Of a stretch of DNA of 64,000 bases, positions 47,176-60,737 are shown piece after piece. Made by a program: the position numbers and the translations under genes. The DNA is from Icerya purchasi (taxonomy: Eukaryota > Arthropoda > Insecta > Hemiptera > Monophlebidae). The stretch lies in contig CM077116.1 of assembly GCA_039619475.1 (NCBI GenBank), forward strand, positions 8,976,501 to 9,040,500, written 5' to 3'. The notes under the pieces were generated by a model that was not told where the DNA came from, made no database searches, and saw only the letters and a list, made by a program, of their open reading frames with translations. How positions within the stretch are numbered: position 1 is the first letter of the stretch; every line of letters starts with the position of its first letter.

Positions 47176-49116
47176 GTCCACTAAAGAATTTGAAATACAC
47201 CGTCCTAATTCTTTAATTTTTAGTTTAGACGGGCATCACTTTTTCATGGCTCCGTATCTTTCTGTTTTAGTATAATTCTATCTCGTTCTTCGTAAATTTT
47301 CCTTTTCGTAATGTCTTTCAATTATTTCTGTCAGCCATTCGCTGTGTCTGCTTATGTAGCCATTTCACTTGCACCTTCCATCTTTTGACCTTTCTAGTAG
47401 GCTCCTTTGTTCTTTATCTGCATTCTTCTTACTGAGTTGTTTGCTTTTTTGTTTTTTCCGTCTATTCTCTCCGTTCGTCTGGAGCACTAGGTTTTAAAGC
47501 ATACAGCTGGTTTTACGTTTTTTTTGTCTATTCTACAAGTTTTCGAACTACGGAGTAATAAGTTCTACTTCAATACGCTTAAAGAATTTTTCATTTCTTT
47601 GTCGATATTTATTTTTTTTTAATAATGTCACCTTTATAATTTCGCCATAATTTTTCTTTCCTATTTTGTATTCGCCTTGTATCTTCCGCTATTTTCCTTT
47701 TTCTTTATTATCTTTCTCTATACTTTTGTATTTCATTTGTTTTCGTCTAGATCACATTTTTTTTTGTTTTGTTTTTTTTTCTGACTTCAGCAGTACCTTG
47801 TGACATACTGAGAGCTATACAAACCTCCTCAATGGTGAGGAGTTTCATAATTTGGGCCTCGCTTTAAAAACTGGAAAAATGGAAAAACGTTTTCGAGTTT
47901 GTATTGACATTTTTTGAAAAACCTAGTGACCCCATCAAAAATCGCACCAATCGGGTTTCGAAAACTGAAGTAAAACTAATTGTGTCGCCCGGGAACAATG
48001 AACAGTACGTACACCATTAGTTATGAAAGCGAGAAAGCTACCCCATAGTCTGGTTGGAAAATTACGCGGTTAAAGCGTTGGACTCTGAATGTTTTTAACG
48101 TTCCAATAACATCTTTTATCGAATGTGACATTTTCATTCATTTTAGGGGGATAATCGGCAGAGACTTTTGACTTTCAGTTCTTTTTGCGGTTTTATTTTA
48201 TACGATCAATCATAATTCACTAGCCGCTAGATTTGGAGATTTCAATTTATTGGATGGCTATTACATTTCATTGCTGACGTTATAAAATATGCGTGTTTCT
48301 TTTTGAAATCGCAGAAGAAATTTTCGATTTCACTGATTTATTTACACCTGTTTTTATTTTATCGTCTGATTGAAGTTAAATAAACTAATGCAATTAAAAT
48401 ATTATTATTAAAGAGACTGGATTAGTAAGCGAATGCATCCACTTAGCAGTTCCGTCCCTGATCTTTCTTGATCAGTTGACGTCACTTTATATCGCCTTTG
48501 ATTTTGAGTGTAGAATATGCATGTCTTATTTAGAGTCAAACGATATAGTTTCAGTTATTAACAAGGAAAGACTTATATTTTAGGAGTGTTTCATGTAATT
48601 TTTTCCTAATATAAATTCAGCTACAGAAGAACATATTTTAAGCGAAGAAAAAGTTGTCTCGGAGAAAAGTAAACATAACTGAAGGTGACTAAAGAGAAGT
48701 TTCGTAATTTGACCCCTTTTTTCCGTTTTGAAATACTTACCGTGAAGAACGATTTATTATTCTTTTTTTCCTTTTTTTAACGAGAAATTTTACTAAAAAG
48801 TATGACCGATTTTTTTCTTTTTAACTAAATGTGCCCGTGTGAGAAATTTATGTTATAATTCTCTGTAAGAAGCCCTTACATCTTTTAATATAGGAAAAAC
48901 GAAATTTGATCTGAAAAAGCTTTTTAAAAATTCGCTTTTAAACATAAGCGAAAATTTCCGATAATGAAACTTATTGGGCTATAAAACTTGTAATAAAATA
49001 ATCGGACGAATTCAAAAAGATCTTCATTTTCAAATAGGAATAATAGTTTATTAATTAAGATAAATAATAAAATCTCGACTTCCAGAAATACACATTATTA
49101 TATATAACATTATATA

Positions 49117-49164
<48 letters not shown>

Positions 49165-50334
49165 ATTTTTATTTATAACTGAAGCGAACGTTTCTATATT
49201 TTTTTTTCATTCGATTGGCACAAACTTACTTTCTTCTTTTTAAAAATACTCTTCGCTTCATTAACACTTGTAAATTAATTAAAAATGCTTAATATTAAAA
49301 TTAATCCTTCAAAGTGTTTCTTTTTTCTAAAATGGGGCAGTGGCCTCCTCGACTGTGTTTACTAATTAGACATTTTTCTCATTATGTTTCTACTTACTTT
49401 CGTTTAACCTAAACAGTTTTTCAGAGAGATTATTTGAAATTCAACAAATAGCCGGTTTTCGTTAACGTATAAAATTAATCAGTTCCCTTGTTGGTCGGTT
49501 CACGAGGGAAATTCTCTGCGGCAAAATGTAGTTTTGTAATTGCAGTATTACTCAAAAAGTGAATGCTCGGTTTGAGGAGTTATTTAAAAAAAACCGTTAG
49601 GTCTTTCGGTTTTTTAATAAAAAAAATGTACGGTAATTACAATATAGAAAAATAATTCAAACGCACTTCGTCTTTTTTCGAAACTTTACCGCTACAACAA
49701 TAGTTACTATTTATATTAAAAATTTAAAACAAAAAAGAAAAAAAAAACAATCAATGTTTTATCTCTACGAATGAAATTGGTTTCTCTTTGCAAAAATAAA
49801 TCCGCTTTTTTATAGTTTTTTTTTTTTTTTTTAATGGATGTACGATTACAGTTGGTAATCAATTTGGCACAAATTGTGATAGGAAACAATCGATTATTAT
49901 TACGATGCTACCAGGTGGCGATAAAAAACGCCATGTATAACTGATTATACAAATCGTAATATTTCCCTCATCGAAGCAACCAACAGAAAAACGTACCTGG
50001 CGAAAGGTATCGTGGATGTTCTTGAATTTTTCACAGCTATTTGTAATTTACTGTATATTTCATGTAAAACAATCTAACAAGTTAATAAAGCAGTTTCAAG
50101 GCGATATGTTTTTGGTTAAGTTTCTTTTAACGAATTTCTTACGTAAACAATTTAAAACTGTTTAGTTTTTGTATGAATACTATGATAAAAAAATGGTTGA
50201 AACGGATTATCGATTCAGTTTAGCAGATATCACACAATAACGATGACAAAACATCAAAAACGATCGAGTCCAAATAAGGGCAAATGCCGATAATACTGAG
50301 TTTATGACAAGAATATCAAAATTTATATTTCTAA
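47176..50334. other. No recognisable gene; contains (AT)n
   Basis: T/C-rich from 47.2 to 47.8 kb, then AT-rich. No frame could be assigned on either strand. A T-run occurs at 49,816-49,832. Confidence 0.5.
49123..49161 (+). repeat. (AT)n microsatellite
   Basis: Nearly 20 uninterrupted AT units. Confidence 0.95.
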
Positions 50335-50930
50335 TTTTTTTTTTTTTCTTGGGCGGCGTCTACAGCGGATCTTAGCCCAGAAACAATATGAGGTAGAAGA
50401 ATCAATTAGATATAGACGCGGTCGGAATTGATAAAATAAAAGAAACTAAGATCAGAACAATAGAAATCAAAGGGAATGATAGGATACAAGAGGCGTAATA
50501 AGGATTGGGGAGCTTAAGTGATAACAAATCATATTACAGAGCGGCACGTTCATTCAAGAGGGATGAGCATTTGAAGAAGATATAGCCAGAATCGCGGTTA
50601 GCATGAAAAGGACAATTAGGGGAAAGTGCAAAAAAAAAAAAAAAAAAAACGTGAGAAAGTAAGGAGAGGATGATCAAGACGTAAACAAATAATAGAGACG
50701 ATAGCGGAACGGCGAAAATCGGAAAATCAAGGGGCCTGGTAGAAAGATTAGGTCGAATGGATAGGTAGCAGAGAAGTTGGTTGGAAAAAAAAGAGGCATG
50801 AATATTTAACCAGAATCTAGCATGACACTATTTATACAGTGGAAGCAAATTAAAAGCAGGAATTTTAGCGGAAAGACGCATCAATCTGAGCCAAGGAATC
50901 TTTCATTACCCTCTATTCTCATATTTATAA
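50335..50930 (-). mobile_element. Family A 3' fragment, old
   Basis: The minus-strand translation shows I-E-G-N-E-R-F-L-G-S (end of RNase H), then F-F-P-T-N-F-S-A-T, then after frame breaks S-P-N-C-P-F-H and Y-I-F-F-K-C-S-S-L-L-N-E-R-A. This is the same block order as the 33.7-kb copy. The 3' stem CTGGGC...GCCCAAG spans about 50348-50380, next to a T-run (50335-50347) that is the poly(A). Multiple stops and a 21-base A-run at about 50,630 mark decay. Confidence 0.7.
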
Positions 50931-53900
50931 TATCGTATATGTATATTTTACCTAGTTCTGCCGTATAAATGTCTATATTTAAAAGCGATAAAAAGCGTTT
51001 TACTCTTTTTCAAAATCTTTTAAAATCCAGCAAACTTTGTTAAAGATGTAAAGTAAACAGACTATTTTATTAAATTATAATAAAAAATCACCATATACCT
51101 GATTCTGTAACGAGTTTAACCTCTTTTAAAAACGAAATTAAATTAATATACATATACACATATGTGACGTTCACCGTGAAAAGGGACTTGTGGTGGTGCG
51201 AAGAGAAGTTTCTGAGAAAAAAACGTTTAAAGTAATGTACTACCATAATATCCTACTGTAATGTAACATGCTGCTAACTCACTAGAGTATCGCTGTGAAA
51301 TTTCGACTCAATTAAATTAAAATTTGATCGCTCAAAGGTTGATTACTATGAAGATTTTGAAGAAGTTGTTAATCGCGATCCAGCCATTAAAAATCTAATA
51401 TTACTGCGAATGCAAGTAATATCGAATGGCGAATGTGGGACGCAAAATTTCAAGATTTTTATCAATAATTACGGCAAGTGCATTGTCGTGATTCCGTATT
51501 TTCATTTCTGAGATTTTAATTTTATCACATTATTATAATTCGGTATCAATTTCACAATAGCTAGTACAGAGTACAACCATTTCCAGTTTTAAAAAAATGA
51601 AATCATCTGCGAAAAATTTATCAACTCAGAAGAAAACATATTCGCTTACATGTACAGCGGAACGTACCACCAACAGAAAACGACCCCCCACCACACCCCC
51701 TGGTTTTATCACTAAAAAAGAAGTAGTACCTGTACGATAATACTGCTTCTTTATGTACCGATCCAAAGAAAAGGCAATTCCCTCATCAACCTAAGCCGAA
51801 AAAATAGTCGAATGCAGCGAATGTAACTGTAGAGTTGTCTGCAGCAAAATTCGCACGAAAGAGAAAGAAGAAAACCGAAACTACAATCAAAAAGAGAGGG
51901 AAGCAAATAAAAAATCTTTAAAAAATTCCCCCGAAAAAATAAAAAAAAACAAATAAGAAAAAATAGTTTTTCGATTTTTTTTTAAATTTCAATATTTTTC
52001 TACCTGTTTTTTTCAATTTTCTCCAATAAATTTTCTACATTTTAAGGCATTAAATAAACGTTTCGGAAAAAAACTACATATTGCATCTTATTCTACATAC
52101 TTTCATGTATCAGAATCCGTGTTTAACTCAGAACCCATATTTCCGCACCACAATTTCTCGGCGAATGCCGCATATATATATATAAATACTCAAACAACGA
52201 TTATCGTTTAAATAAATCAAAATAGGCCGATAATAAAAGAAATTTTAAGGACCGTATTACTCAATAAACTCGCTAATTCGAATGAAAAAAAAAATCATGC
52301 AACGAGTATGTATTAGAACGAAATTAAATTCGTTTATATAAAGTTTTTGAAATGGCGAAAAGCTATGAGTTTACAAAACTTGTTAAATGGCTACATATTA
52401 AGAAAATATATAAGATACTGACCGATTAATAATATCGATCGTTTTCATCTGTTTCTTACTGCTAACGGAACTTTTAAATATACGTTGCAGAAGTCTGTTT
52501 ATCTTTTACCGAAGTCATTACTTCAAAAGGATACCACGGAATGCCGCGAAACAGGCCAATATCGTAACTTTTTTCCGTCTCTGTTCAGTTACATCTACTT
52601 GGCAATCGTACTCGCTTTCTGATTTATGTAGCCTCTTGATTGTTATTAGATATATTAAACCCCTTCCAGCCGCAGTCATTTTAAAAAGCAAAAAACAAAA
52701 AAAAAAAAATCTACACGATAACGTATACAAATAATACATTTGTAATACTCCGATTTCGTGTAATTCAAGTGCCGTCTTATTTTGTTTATCTCTTTTATGG
52801 AGAAAAAACAATAATAATAGTTCTTCTTAAATCGTATCTTGTACTTAATAAGTATAAAAGAAAATTTTGAAAGCGAAAAATATTAGCCTGAAAATTTTGA
52901 ATTATAAGAAATAACGATTAGTTAATACTCCGGTGCCGATATGAAAATTATAAAACTTAAGTTATATAAAATAGAGAGAAAAATCGTTTTGCGAACTACT
53001 TATACTTTAAAATAGCCCTGTAAATAATGTTATTTAAAAAGAAAAAAATTAAATGGGAAAAGTAAATTTTTATTTATATATTTTTTTCTATAACAAAGAA
53101 TATTTCTAGTAACCGGTAGAAAAGAGGGAAACATAAATATGCACGACATAATAAATATAGGCATACGTATGTGTAAATACATTCAGAAACAGTACTTCTT
53201 TAACTAGAAATACATTCGGCATTAGAGATACCACTGTTCGCCTACGGATAAACGGCATTTACACAATTGTCGAAGCGGAAATGTGTGCTATTCTATATTG
53301 CTGCCAAACAAATATAACGTTCGGAGTTTAGCTGGTCGACCTTTTACTAATAATTCTACTAAATCTTTCACATGCACACAATTTACCAGTCAAAAAAATC
53401 TTGCACACATGTACAACAAAAACCTAATAAAACTATATAATAATAGGGGGAACTTGTTTGACTTTCTTATGGGGGTCCCACTCATATCGGAATCACTGAA
53501 ACTCCCAATAATGTTCCATTCTCATCATCCTTTGCCTATGGTCTGCAGAGAATCACGTGCGCTGACTGAATTCTAGAAATACATTTTTGCAATATATGAA
53601 ACCATAAACGGAGCTGTTATGACCGGAAGAACGTGTTTCATGCGGGTTTACTGTTATCATAAGCGCACCATATATATCCGCTCTTTTGTAATTTCATGTT
53701 CAGCGGACTCTAGTGTTTGCCGTGTCAGCATTTCACATCCTGCAGGAATATCTGACAAATCGGCAAATTTTAACCAATCAGCTTAGCTGGAGTACTGTCA
53801 AACAATCGGCAAAACACCGAATGCATAATAAAATTTCTTAAAATAAACCCTAATATTTACGATAACACAATTAACTGTGTTAACAGCTGCCATTTAAAAT

Positions 53901-54689
53901 TTGAAGAAAGATAACAAAAATGGAGACTTTTCAAAAATTTTACCTGGCAGCTAATAAATCCTACAAAGTAATCTATTACTTTTTAAACACTGCTCTACCG
54001 GTCTTTCGTTTTTATCCAATGTGCTTAATTTATTTAATATGTCAATAAAACGTATTTTTAATTATAACTTTCGTTTCGTTTAAGTTTAATTATATTTTCC
54101 TTTAATGTGTTTTGTTATTATACTTTTCTCAATTTTATGCAGCAGTCAAAATGTGCTTATTTTCAACGCCATTCGGTTATTTACTGCTGGCAATGAATGT
54201 GTCTTTCAAGGAAATACACGGAACAGAATATGGTAGACTCATTTATTAGTTACCTGGTAACTTTTAGTTCACATTAGCTGTACCCGCGACGTAGCACGCA
54301 TTTTATGATATATTACAATTTACCGTTTGGGAATAGTATTACAAAGAACATATAATTCAGTTGTAATTAAAAGTTTAACACAATGTTATATGCTTTTCTT
54401 CCGGCTTGAATATTGCTCCCAGTTAATACGGCCTAAAACCCAATTGAAAGATTAAGCGATACAACTATTATTAATAATAAAAGAAAATCAAGAAATTAAA
54501 AATAGGACAAACTAAACAGTTTCCATATATATTTTTTATGCAATTTTCTTTTACTTTAAACATAAAAAGAACATGCAATTGGTAGAGAGGTTTCTGAAAA
54601 CAATTACTCAATAGTTAAATTATTTAACAGAAAAATTCGTAGCTAATCATTTATTAAAAATTCAAAAACTGTAACGCATTTACTTATGA
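50931..54689. other. No recognisable gene
   Basis: AT-rich. Frames of up to 97 codons (52518-52811 minus; 53283-53576 plus) have no recognisable domains. T/A-rich runs are common and no further retroelement motif was readable. Confidence 0.5.
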
Positions 54690-55060
54690 TGTAAATATCA
54701 CGAGCAGATTAGAATTTTACGAAGATGTTGATTCATCAGCAAAGATAGAGTAGAAAGAGCAAAGCTTGAAGTATTCAGAATGATTGCGAGAAGGAACACA
54801 AAGGAAGAAACAACTTCATTAGCCATATATGTATCGGTAAAAATATAGGAGAATGATATTTGCGTGTTTAGAATTATATTAAATTCAGGTCTAACGGTGG
54901 AATGGAGGAAAAACTTGGCAGAGCTTGACACAGAGAGCAATGGGAGTGTTTAAAAAACTGAAGTAGTTAAGGGAAAAGTATGGAGATTTGTTAAAAAGAC
55001 AAGGAGAAAAATGAATAAAAATATACCCGCGGTATATATGTTGTCTCGGTTGAATACAAC
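54690..55060 (-). mobile_element. Family A RNase H-region fragment, old
   Basis: Two overlapping minus-strand frames give P-Y-F-S-L-N-Y-F (identical to a block in the 33.7-kb copy) followed by Y-I-F-T-D in place of L-V-F-T-D-G-S. V-V-S-S-F-V-F next aligns with V-G-S-S-F-I-L. The D-G-S motif is lost and a frameshift near 54.9 kb separates the two parts. No 3' end is present, so this is an internal fragment. Confidence 0.55.
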
Positions 55061-57329
55061 CATGTCTTGTGGTTCTTTTATTTGAAATAGGCTTCATTCG
55101 TTTTCCAGATGTGTGGATTGTACAGAACTTATCGATTTTCTCTCGCAATTTCAAAAGCCCTTTGGCTTTCGAATTTGAGTATTTCGCATTATATTTTAAA
55201 GTTTACAACTGATACACTGATATTTATGGTTAACGTAAATATTCAGTTACGTTTAGTAAGTAAAATTTTGCGAAGTTCCAAAATAAGAAAAAAAAAAGGA
55301 GGAAGAAGAAACGTCCTTTGGGTCATTCCAGTCTATATACAAAGTTTATGTATTGGAAAATTATTAGATTATTGAAAAAGAAATAAAACAAAATAAAAAA
55401 CATCTTCGAATCAAATTGAAATCGAAAGATTATTTAATTTATTAAAAGTTCTATAATCTTCGTGACAAATTCATTACAAATATTAACCGATAAGACGGAA
55501 TAGTCTGCACCGGGTAAATCTATCATTATTGAAATTTCACGATTTCTTTTAGACTAAAACAAAAAGTGCGCAAAAGATGGTTCGCTTTTTTACCGTTCCA
55601 TCATAAGCTATTTTACGAATGATAACATTTAAAATTAGGACTTGAAACTCGTCATGAGAAATGATATACTAAAATTGAACGATTTAATGAGAATTTCGAA
55701 TATGAACATTATTTAGCTTCCGAAGTAAAAATTCAAATTACAGCCCAGTATGTACCCGGGATGTAAAATGTATAAAAAAGCCAGCTAGTGTGTAGCGTAT
55801 TTGATTAGTCAATGGTACTTCGATCGAACAGAAATTCAATCATCGAGAGTACAGACATACGTCATAATTGCGTTAATGTCTGTCGTTGACGAAAATAATA
55901 AATTTAAAAGAATATAATTACTCCTATCTAGGAGCACAGCCGGTATATTTCATCGTCAGTCCGTCCAGCTGTAAGAGTTTCATTCAAATAAAGGGCTCAG
56001 ATACATTAATTAAAATATTACCGGACTCATTGTTTAAGTTTGTTTTTTAGCCGTTTTGAACTCGCCAGATAGCACGAAAGAACTAGATTAAGACGATAAG
56101 AGTGATAGAATGCACGAGGGATTGAAGCAATCGAATTAGGAGAGAATAAACAAAGCATAAGATTTGGTAAATACAAAAGAGTACCCCTTCACTAATAAGT
56201 GTAGATTATTCAAAAAATATATATACGGTTTGGGTCGCATAAAAGAGGATCACTATTGTGTAAAAAGCAAGAGTCGGATAAAATCGAAAACAGAAAGTAG
56301 TCTAAAGTGATGGAACGACGATATGTATATACTAATCTTCTATTATTCCATGTGTGTCCTGTTTTAATTTAGATTAATTATAACGATGTAACAATTTAAT
56401 ACGATAAACATATTTATTTAATCTAGGCGTGACGCAGTACATTCTGAATTGAACGATTCGTAGATTTTTGACTTCAACGGAGCAGTGTATTTCTGAAAAG
56501 ACAGAAATGTATATTCTAAATAGTTAATCGAAAGAACCTAATTGAATAGATCAAAATACCGGTAAAGTTCGATTAATACCGTCCTAAAAGCTCCCCTATG
56601 CCTACAGACTTCTTATAATTACAAAGAAAAGGCTTTGTACGATATAATTGCTCGTATTAAACTTATTAATTTAGAAAAAAATTACTCGCGAAGTAAAACG
56701 AAATTATACACTGTTCCGTAATTTTTCAGTTTCTCACTAAATTAATTAGGAAAATGTTTTAGTAGAGCCTTAAAAATAATTTGTAATAAAAATCTTCTAT
56801 ATTTAACACTTGAATTTACAAAAAAAACAATCATTAACATAGTCCTTATTGATAAATCCATCGATGAGCTTAAACTAACTGTAAGTACCGATCGCCAGTA
56901 TTCGGAGCCGGCAAAAGCGTACCTCGAATAATATTTTTATTCCTATTCCCGTTACTGAAATTCAATTTCTCGGCATTTGCTCCTTTTTCCATTTGCTTTT
57001 ATGATTTCCATCACGTAAAGGTCGAACTAATGATTCGCAAACGTAAACTATGCCACAGCTGTCTCCGTTTTGATTACTTTAGCTCTTCTTACCGTAGTAG
57101 TTGAGTCATTCCTTAATGCACTACTAATTAGCAAAACATCCTGCATTTATTGTACTTTTTTTTGTGACGGAAACCACTGCTCTAAACTCTATTCAAGTTC
57201 ACAGTGATCAGGTGAAAATACATAAAGCCATAAGTTTACAAAATGTTTCCTCTTCCGCAGCGAATGACATTAGCTAAGGTAAACTAATCTCTCCTGCATT
57301 TATTTTTATTTCCAACCCGACGGCTTATT
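55061..57329. other. No recognisable gene
   Basis: AT-rich. TATAAAA-like strings occur at about 55,773 and 56,235 and AATAAAG near 55,988, but I found no paired LTRs, primer-binding site or polyprotein. Confidence 0.45.
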
Positions 57330-59095
57330 GCCCTTTCGGATTCTTCTTCTGTCGCAACAAGGAGGAAACGAGAAAACTACTCTAGTAGTTCTCGTACGCT
57401 ACGATTCAATTCCAAAAGCATTATTCAAATTCAAAAAGTCCAAGTCCGCTCAGTAAATATTATTTTAATGTACCTAAGTACGCTGGCATTAAAAGCCATC
57501 GTCCCAATACACCTAAAAAAATCCATTCAATAATTCCATCTTCCGCTAACAACGTGAGTACCGAATCGTCTCCGAATATTAATAATATTTCCTTCGATAA
57601 CCGCTCTGCATTCATTTCTCCTAATGTCTTAACTTTCCCACTATTTCGATATCTCCAATTTAAAATATAAAGTTCTAGTCGTATGTCAAAGTCTTACAAT
57701 GTTAGACGCGGCTCACTGTTATCTTTAAGTTCTCCTTTTATTTGCTGTTTTTCTTATTCGTCTTTCCAACCACCCTGTTTAGGATACGCAACTGTGAGGC
57801 CTTTTTTCATATTTCCAACTTGTCTTTATGTATCATCTCAGTCACAACACAGATTTCATTGTTGCTCATTTATGATGGTTCTGCTATTCTAGTAAGGAAC
57901 GACATTTAATTCATTATGACGTCCTAACTTTGCTTCTTCCTAATCCTCCTTATACAAACCTAGTTAGCTATTTCTAACCGTTCTTCCAGACCTTTCAATT
58001 TCATATCTACTTATGTTTTTCTCGATTACCATTTGCGCAACTGTCCTTACCAGACACTTACTAGCTCACTGTTTTTCCCGATTTTCCGTCGATGGTAATT
58101 GGAATGCGCATTCGTCTTTTGTGGATTTATAATACTTAAACAGAAATGGCACGATTATAGAGAATTTTATCCTACAAAATGATTTGTTCCTCCTCAATAA
58201 TGGTTCTCCTACTTGTATCCATGGTCACCGCCACTCTCTCAGCTCCACTGACGACCTCTCTATTACCTCTCTCGATTTTGGCTTTAGTAGTTCATGGAAT
58301 ACCTTAAACGGTACCTTTGGAAGAAATCGTATTCCTATAATTTTTTTTTTAATGAAATTCCCTCCTCATCCTCCTTTAATCCCATTTTTTCTCCTAAATG
58401 GGTCCATTATAAAGTCGATTGGTTTAACCTTTGTTCTTGTGTTAATCCCTTGTTTTCTTCAATCCCAACAAACTCGAATCCTTCCTCTCAATATGATTTC
58501 TTTGTCCACTCGGTTTCTTTTGCTATAAACCGCTATTCTACCCCTGTTCGTGCTCTAGCTCCCCAAAAAGAAGTTAAAACATTTTCCTTTTTGTGTTGGA
58601 ATCCGGATTGTAAAGTTTAGATTTGAATTTATCTACATTCGGAAATTTCCACTTCACCCCCTACTTTTAACAACTTTCCCGCTTATAAAAGAGCCAACGG
58701 CTAAAGTCAGATGAGAATGGTTAAAAAACTCATGAAAAAGCTTCTGTTCCTCCCTCTCACGCTGCAATCCTAATTGTCATATTTGGAGGACGGCCAAGGT
58801 CTTTAAATTTCCTCTATCACCACGTCCTTTTAACCAAAATCTTCCTTCTGGTAAATTAGCTCACTTTATGGATTCCATAGCCCCTAGCTACGTTCTTAAC
58901 CTCTAAATATCATATCGCATTTATTCCGCTTCTTCGCATTTTTTCGTTTTTCCGTTTATTTTTATTGAACTGGAAATATCCTTGCGTAATTCTAATTCCT
59001 CTTCGGGAATAGATGGAATTGTCTTAAGTCATTTTTATCTTCCATATCTGGTCGTGTAAGCATTCTATATTACTCTTCTCTCTGCAGAGAATAAG
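57330..59095 (+). mobile_element. Old family A-like copy: ORF1 tail, EN, start of RT
   Basis: Reading across frames: a proline/serine-rich stretch ending at a TAA (57668-57670) that may be the ORF1 tail; an ATG at 57683 (M-S-K-S-Y-N-V) aligning with M-S-H-K-L-N-I of the 63.0-kb ORF2; Y-D-G-S-A-I-L-V (57.87 kb); F-I-S-T-Y-V; G-N-W-N-A-H-S (58.1 kb, EN core, where the intact copy has G-D-W-N-A-H-S); L-N-N-G-S-P-T. Then F-G-R-N-R-I-P-I stands where G-S-D-H is expected, followed by C-W-N-P-D-C and L-E-I-S-L-R-N-S-N-S-S-S-G-I-D-G-I (RT N-terminus, 58.97-59.03 kb). The catalytic EN Asp/His are altered, and many stops are present. Confidence 0.65.
58184..58528 (+). pseudogene. EN C-terminal part of old family A-like copy
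   Basis: A 114-codon frame beginning L-L-N-N-G-S-P-T and containing S-S-T-D-D-L-S-I-T-S-L-D-F-G-F-S-S-S-W, the usual EN layout of (L-N-D-x-S-P-T) then (S-x-D-I-S). A frame change at about 58.4 kb moves the reading to W-V-H-Y-K-V-D-W-F-N. Both blocks align with the EN/linker at 63.5-63.9 kb. Confidence 0.65.
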
Positions 59096-60199
59096 CATGG
59101 GCCACTGTGGTCAAAGTTGAGAAAAAAATGAAAACAAGTTGTCGAATTAAAGCAAAGTGGAATATCGCAGCACATTCCTAGAAAATAATAATAAATTTCA
59201 CTTCGAATTTCCGTTTTTTTTTTTCTTCCATTGACTCAAAACTCTACGGTATGTTTTTTAATGTCACTAAAAATTCCATTACGGGACCCCCCTTGATCGT
59301 TAGCAACTCAACATTTGTACTACTATGCTGAACTTTCGAAATAATTTCCAACGGTTCCAATTTTGAAACCTGGTTACGACTGTTATTCCGTTCCAAAATA
59401 AAACGAACTCAATATTGTTTGCATAGCCCGGAATGCTTAATAAAACGTAATCACAAATTCCTTCGAACCGAAAATTCGGTAGAAATACGTTAAAAGCGAT
59501 AAAAATGTAGAATAAGGTTTGAATGTCGCCGAAAATTATCATTATAACCGCGGATAAATAAATTATCGATTCTTTGACAACAAAATAATTCTATAAAGTT
59601 TTAAAATCATCATTAATACTCCAACACTAATTGCCCATTAGATATTTTAACACGTCTTGACCCTTTTTTATCGCCATCGCCGCATTAATTCCTGTTTGGG
59701 TTCATAAATTATCCTTATTGCTTTCACTAGCTACCACTTCTTTTGACACCTCTGCTCTCACTGATGCTTATTTTCTTATTAATCATGAGAACGCTACCGT
59801 TTTCGGAAACATATTTTGAACGGAAAAAAATTAAACCAAAAAAAAAAAAAAACTTAGCAAACACCACTAATTAACAAGTATACACTTACCTGATGCAATT
59901 TCTATATATTTCTGAAACTAAGCTATCAGCGTTAGGCTCAATTTTTAATTTTTACGAAGATTTTAGAGAATTTTATTTTTTATTTTTTTTTTTTTTTTAG
60001 TTTTTTAATGTGTTTTAAAGAGAAATTATATTTTTTCCAGGTTAATCATTTTTTTCGATTTATTTATTCTCCGCGTAATTTTACGCGACCAGTGGTCATT
60101 ATTATTTTACGTTACTATTATTTATTTAGTTAGCAGTATATTTCATTTTTAGATTTTTTTTTTCCCTCCTTTTTCTTTTGTTTTGTCGCCAATTCTTCT
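59096..60199. other. No gene seen
   Basis: AT-rich spacer with long T-runs (59,986-59,998, 60,154-60,163) preceding the family A copy. The 80-codon minus frame at 59300-59542 shows nothing recognisable. Confidence 0.5.
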
Positions 60200-60726
60200 A
60201 TATCCTTCTTTCCTCAGCTAATCATTCCCGACTATGGTCGGACATCTATCCTTCCCTATTTTCTAATCCCGCCTCTCATTATCTTCAAATTCAACCGGTT
60301 CCCTCTTCCCAGCCGTGGTTTCAATCCTATTCTTATCAACGCTCCGCGATCATTTCCTTAATCAGACTGCGTATTAATCACTCACTTCTACCCTCTTCAC
60401 GTTTTCGTTTTTCCCTGTCCCCTTCTCCCGATTGTCCCCTTCATAATTCCATCTCTCCTCTCATATGTGATGCAAACCACATCTTCTTTGAATGCCCTGC
60501 CCTTGATTCCGAGCGCTCTGTTTTGTACTCGAAAATCTTGGCACTGGGTCTTCCTGCTCCGTATAATTCTTCTTTTGTCCTTTCCTTTCCATCTCCAGAT
60601 ATAATCCCTGTACTCCAATCTTTCCTAAGCTCTATTTCTAATCGTATTTTTATTTAACCCCTTCCTTAATTTCTGTTGTTGTTGGGTCAATGCCGCTGGC
60701 GCGCCCAAAAAAAAAAAAAAAAAAAA
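60200..60726 (+). mobile_element. Family A 3' fragment, upstream member of tandem
   Basis: An open frame to 60657 reads L-W-S-D-I-Y-P-S-L-F-S-N, S-Q-P-W-F, R-L-R-I-N-H-S-L-L-P-S-S, C-P-L-H and C-D-A-N-H-I-F-F-E-C-P, all undamaged. The stop is followed by the stem-loop (60682-60708) and A20 (60707-60726). It is 5'-truncated downstream of RNase H. Its tail is only 11 bp from the start codon of the next element. Confidence 0.85.
60682..60708 (+). other. Family A 3'-terminal stem-loop
   Basis: TTGGG pairs with CCCAA, with GCGC on the inner 3' side, directly abutting poly(A). Equivalent structures occur at 33653-33681 (-), 41412-41441, 46831-46861 and about 50348-50380 (-); the stem is kept while loop sequences differ. 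Likely the site recognised by the element's RT, which is an inference. Confidence 0.55.
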
Positions 60727-60737
60727 TAATACTGTAG

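Noticed and set aside
48068..48100. tRNA-like string GCGGTTAAAGCGTTGGACTCTGAAT
   Set aside because: It resembles part of a tRNA D/anticodon arm, but there is no T-arm or acceptor pairing downstream.
53283..53576. 97-codon frame on the plus strand
   Set aside because: No recognisable motif, AT-rich codon use, no neighbouring exons or splice context that I could argue for.
55741..56040. TATAAAA-like and AATAAAG signals suggesting an LTR
   Set aside because: No second LTR, no TG...CA ends that I could pair, no primer-binding site and no polyprotein.
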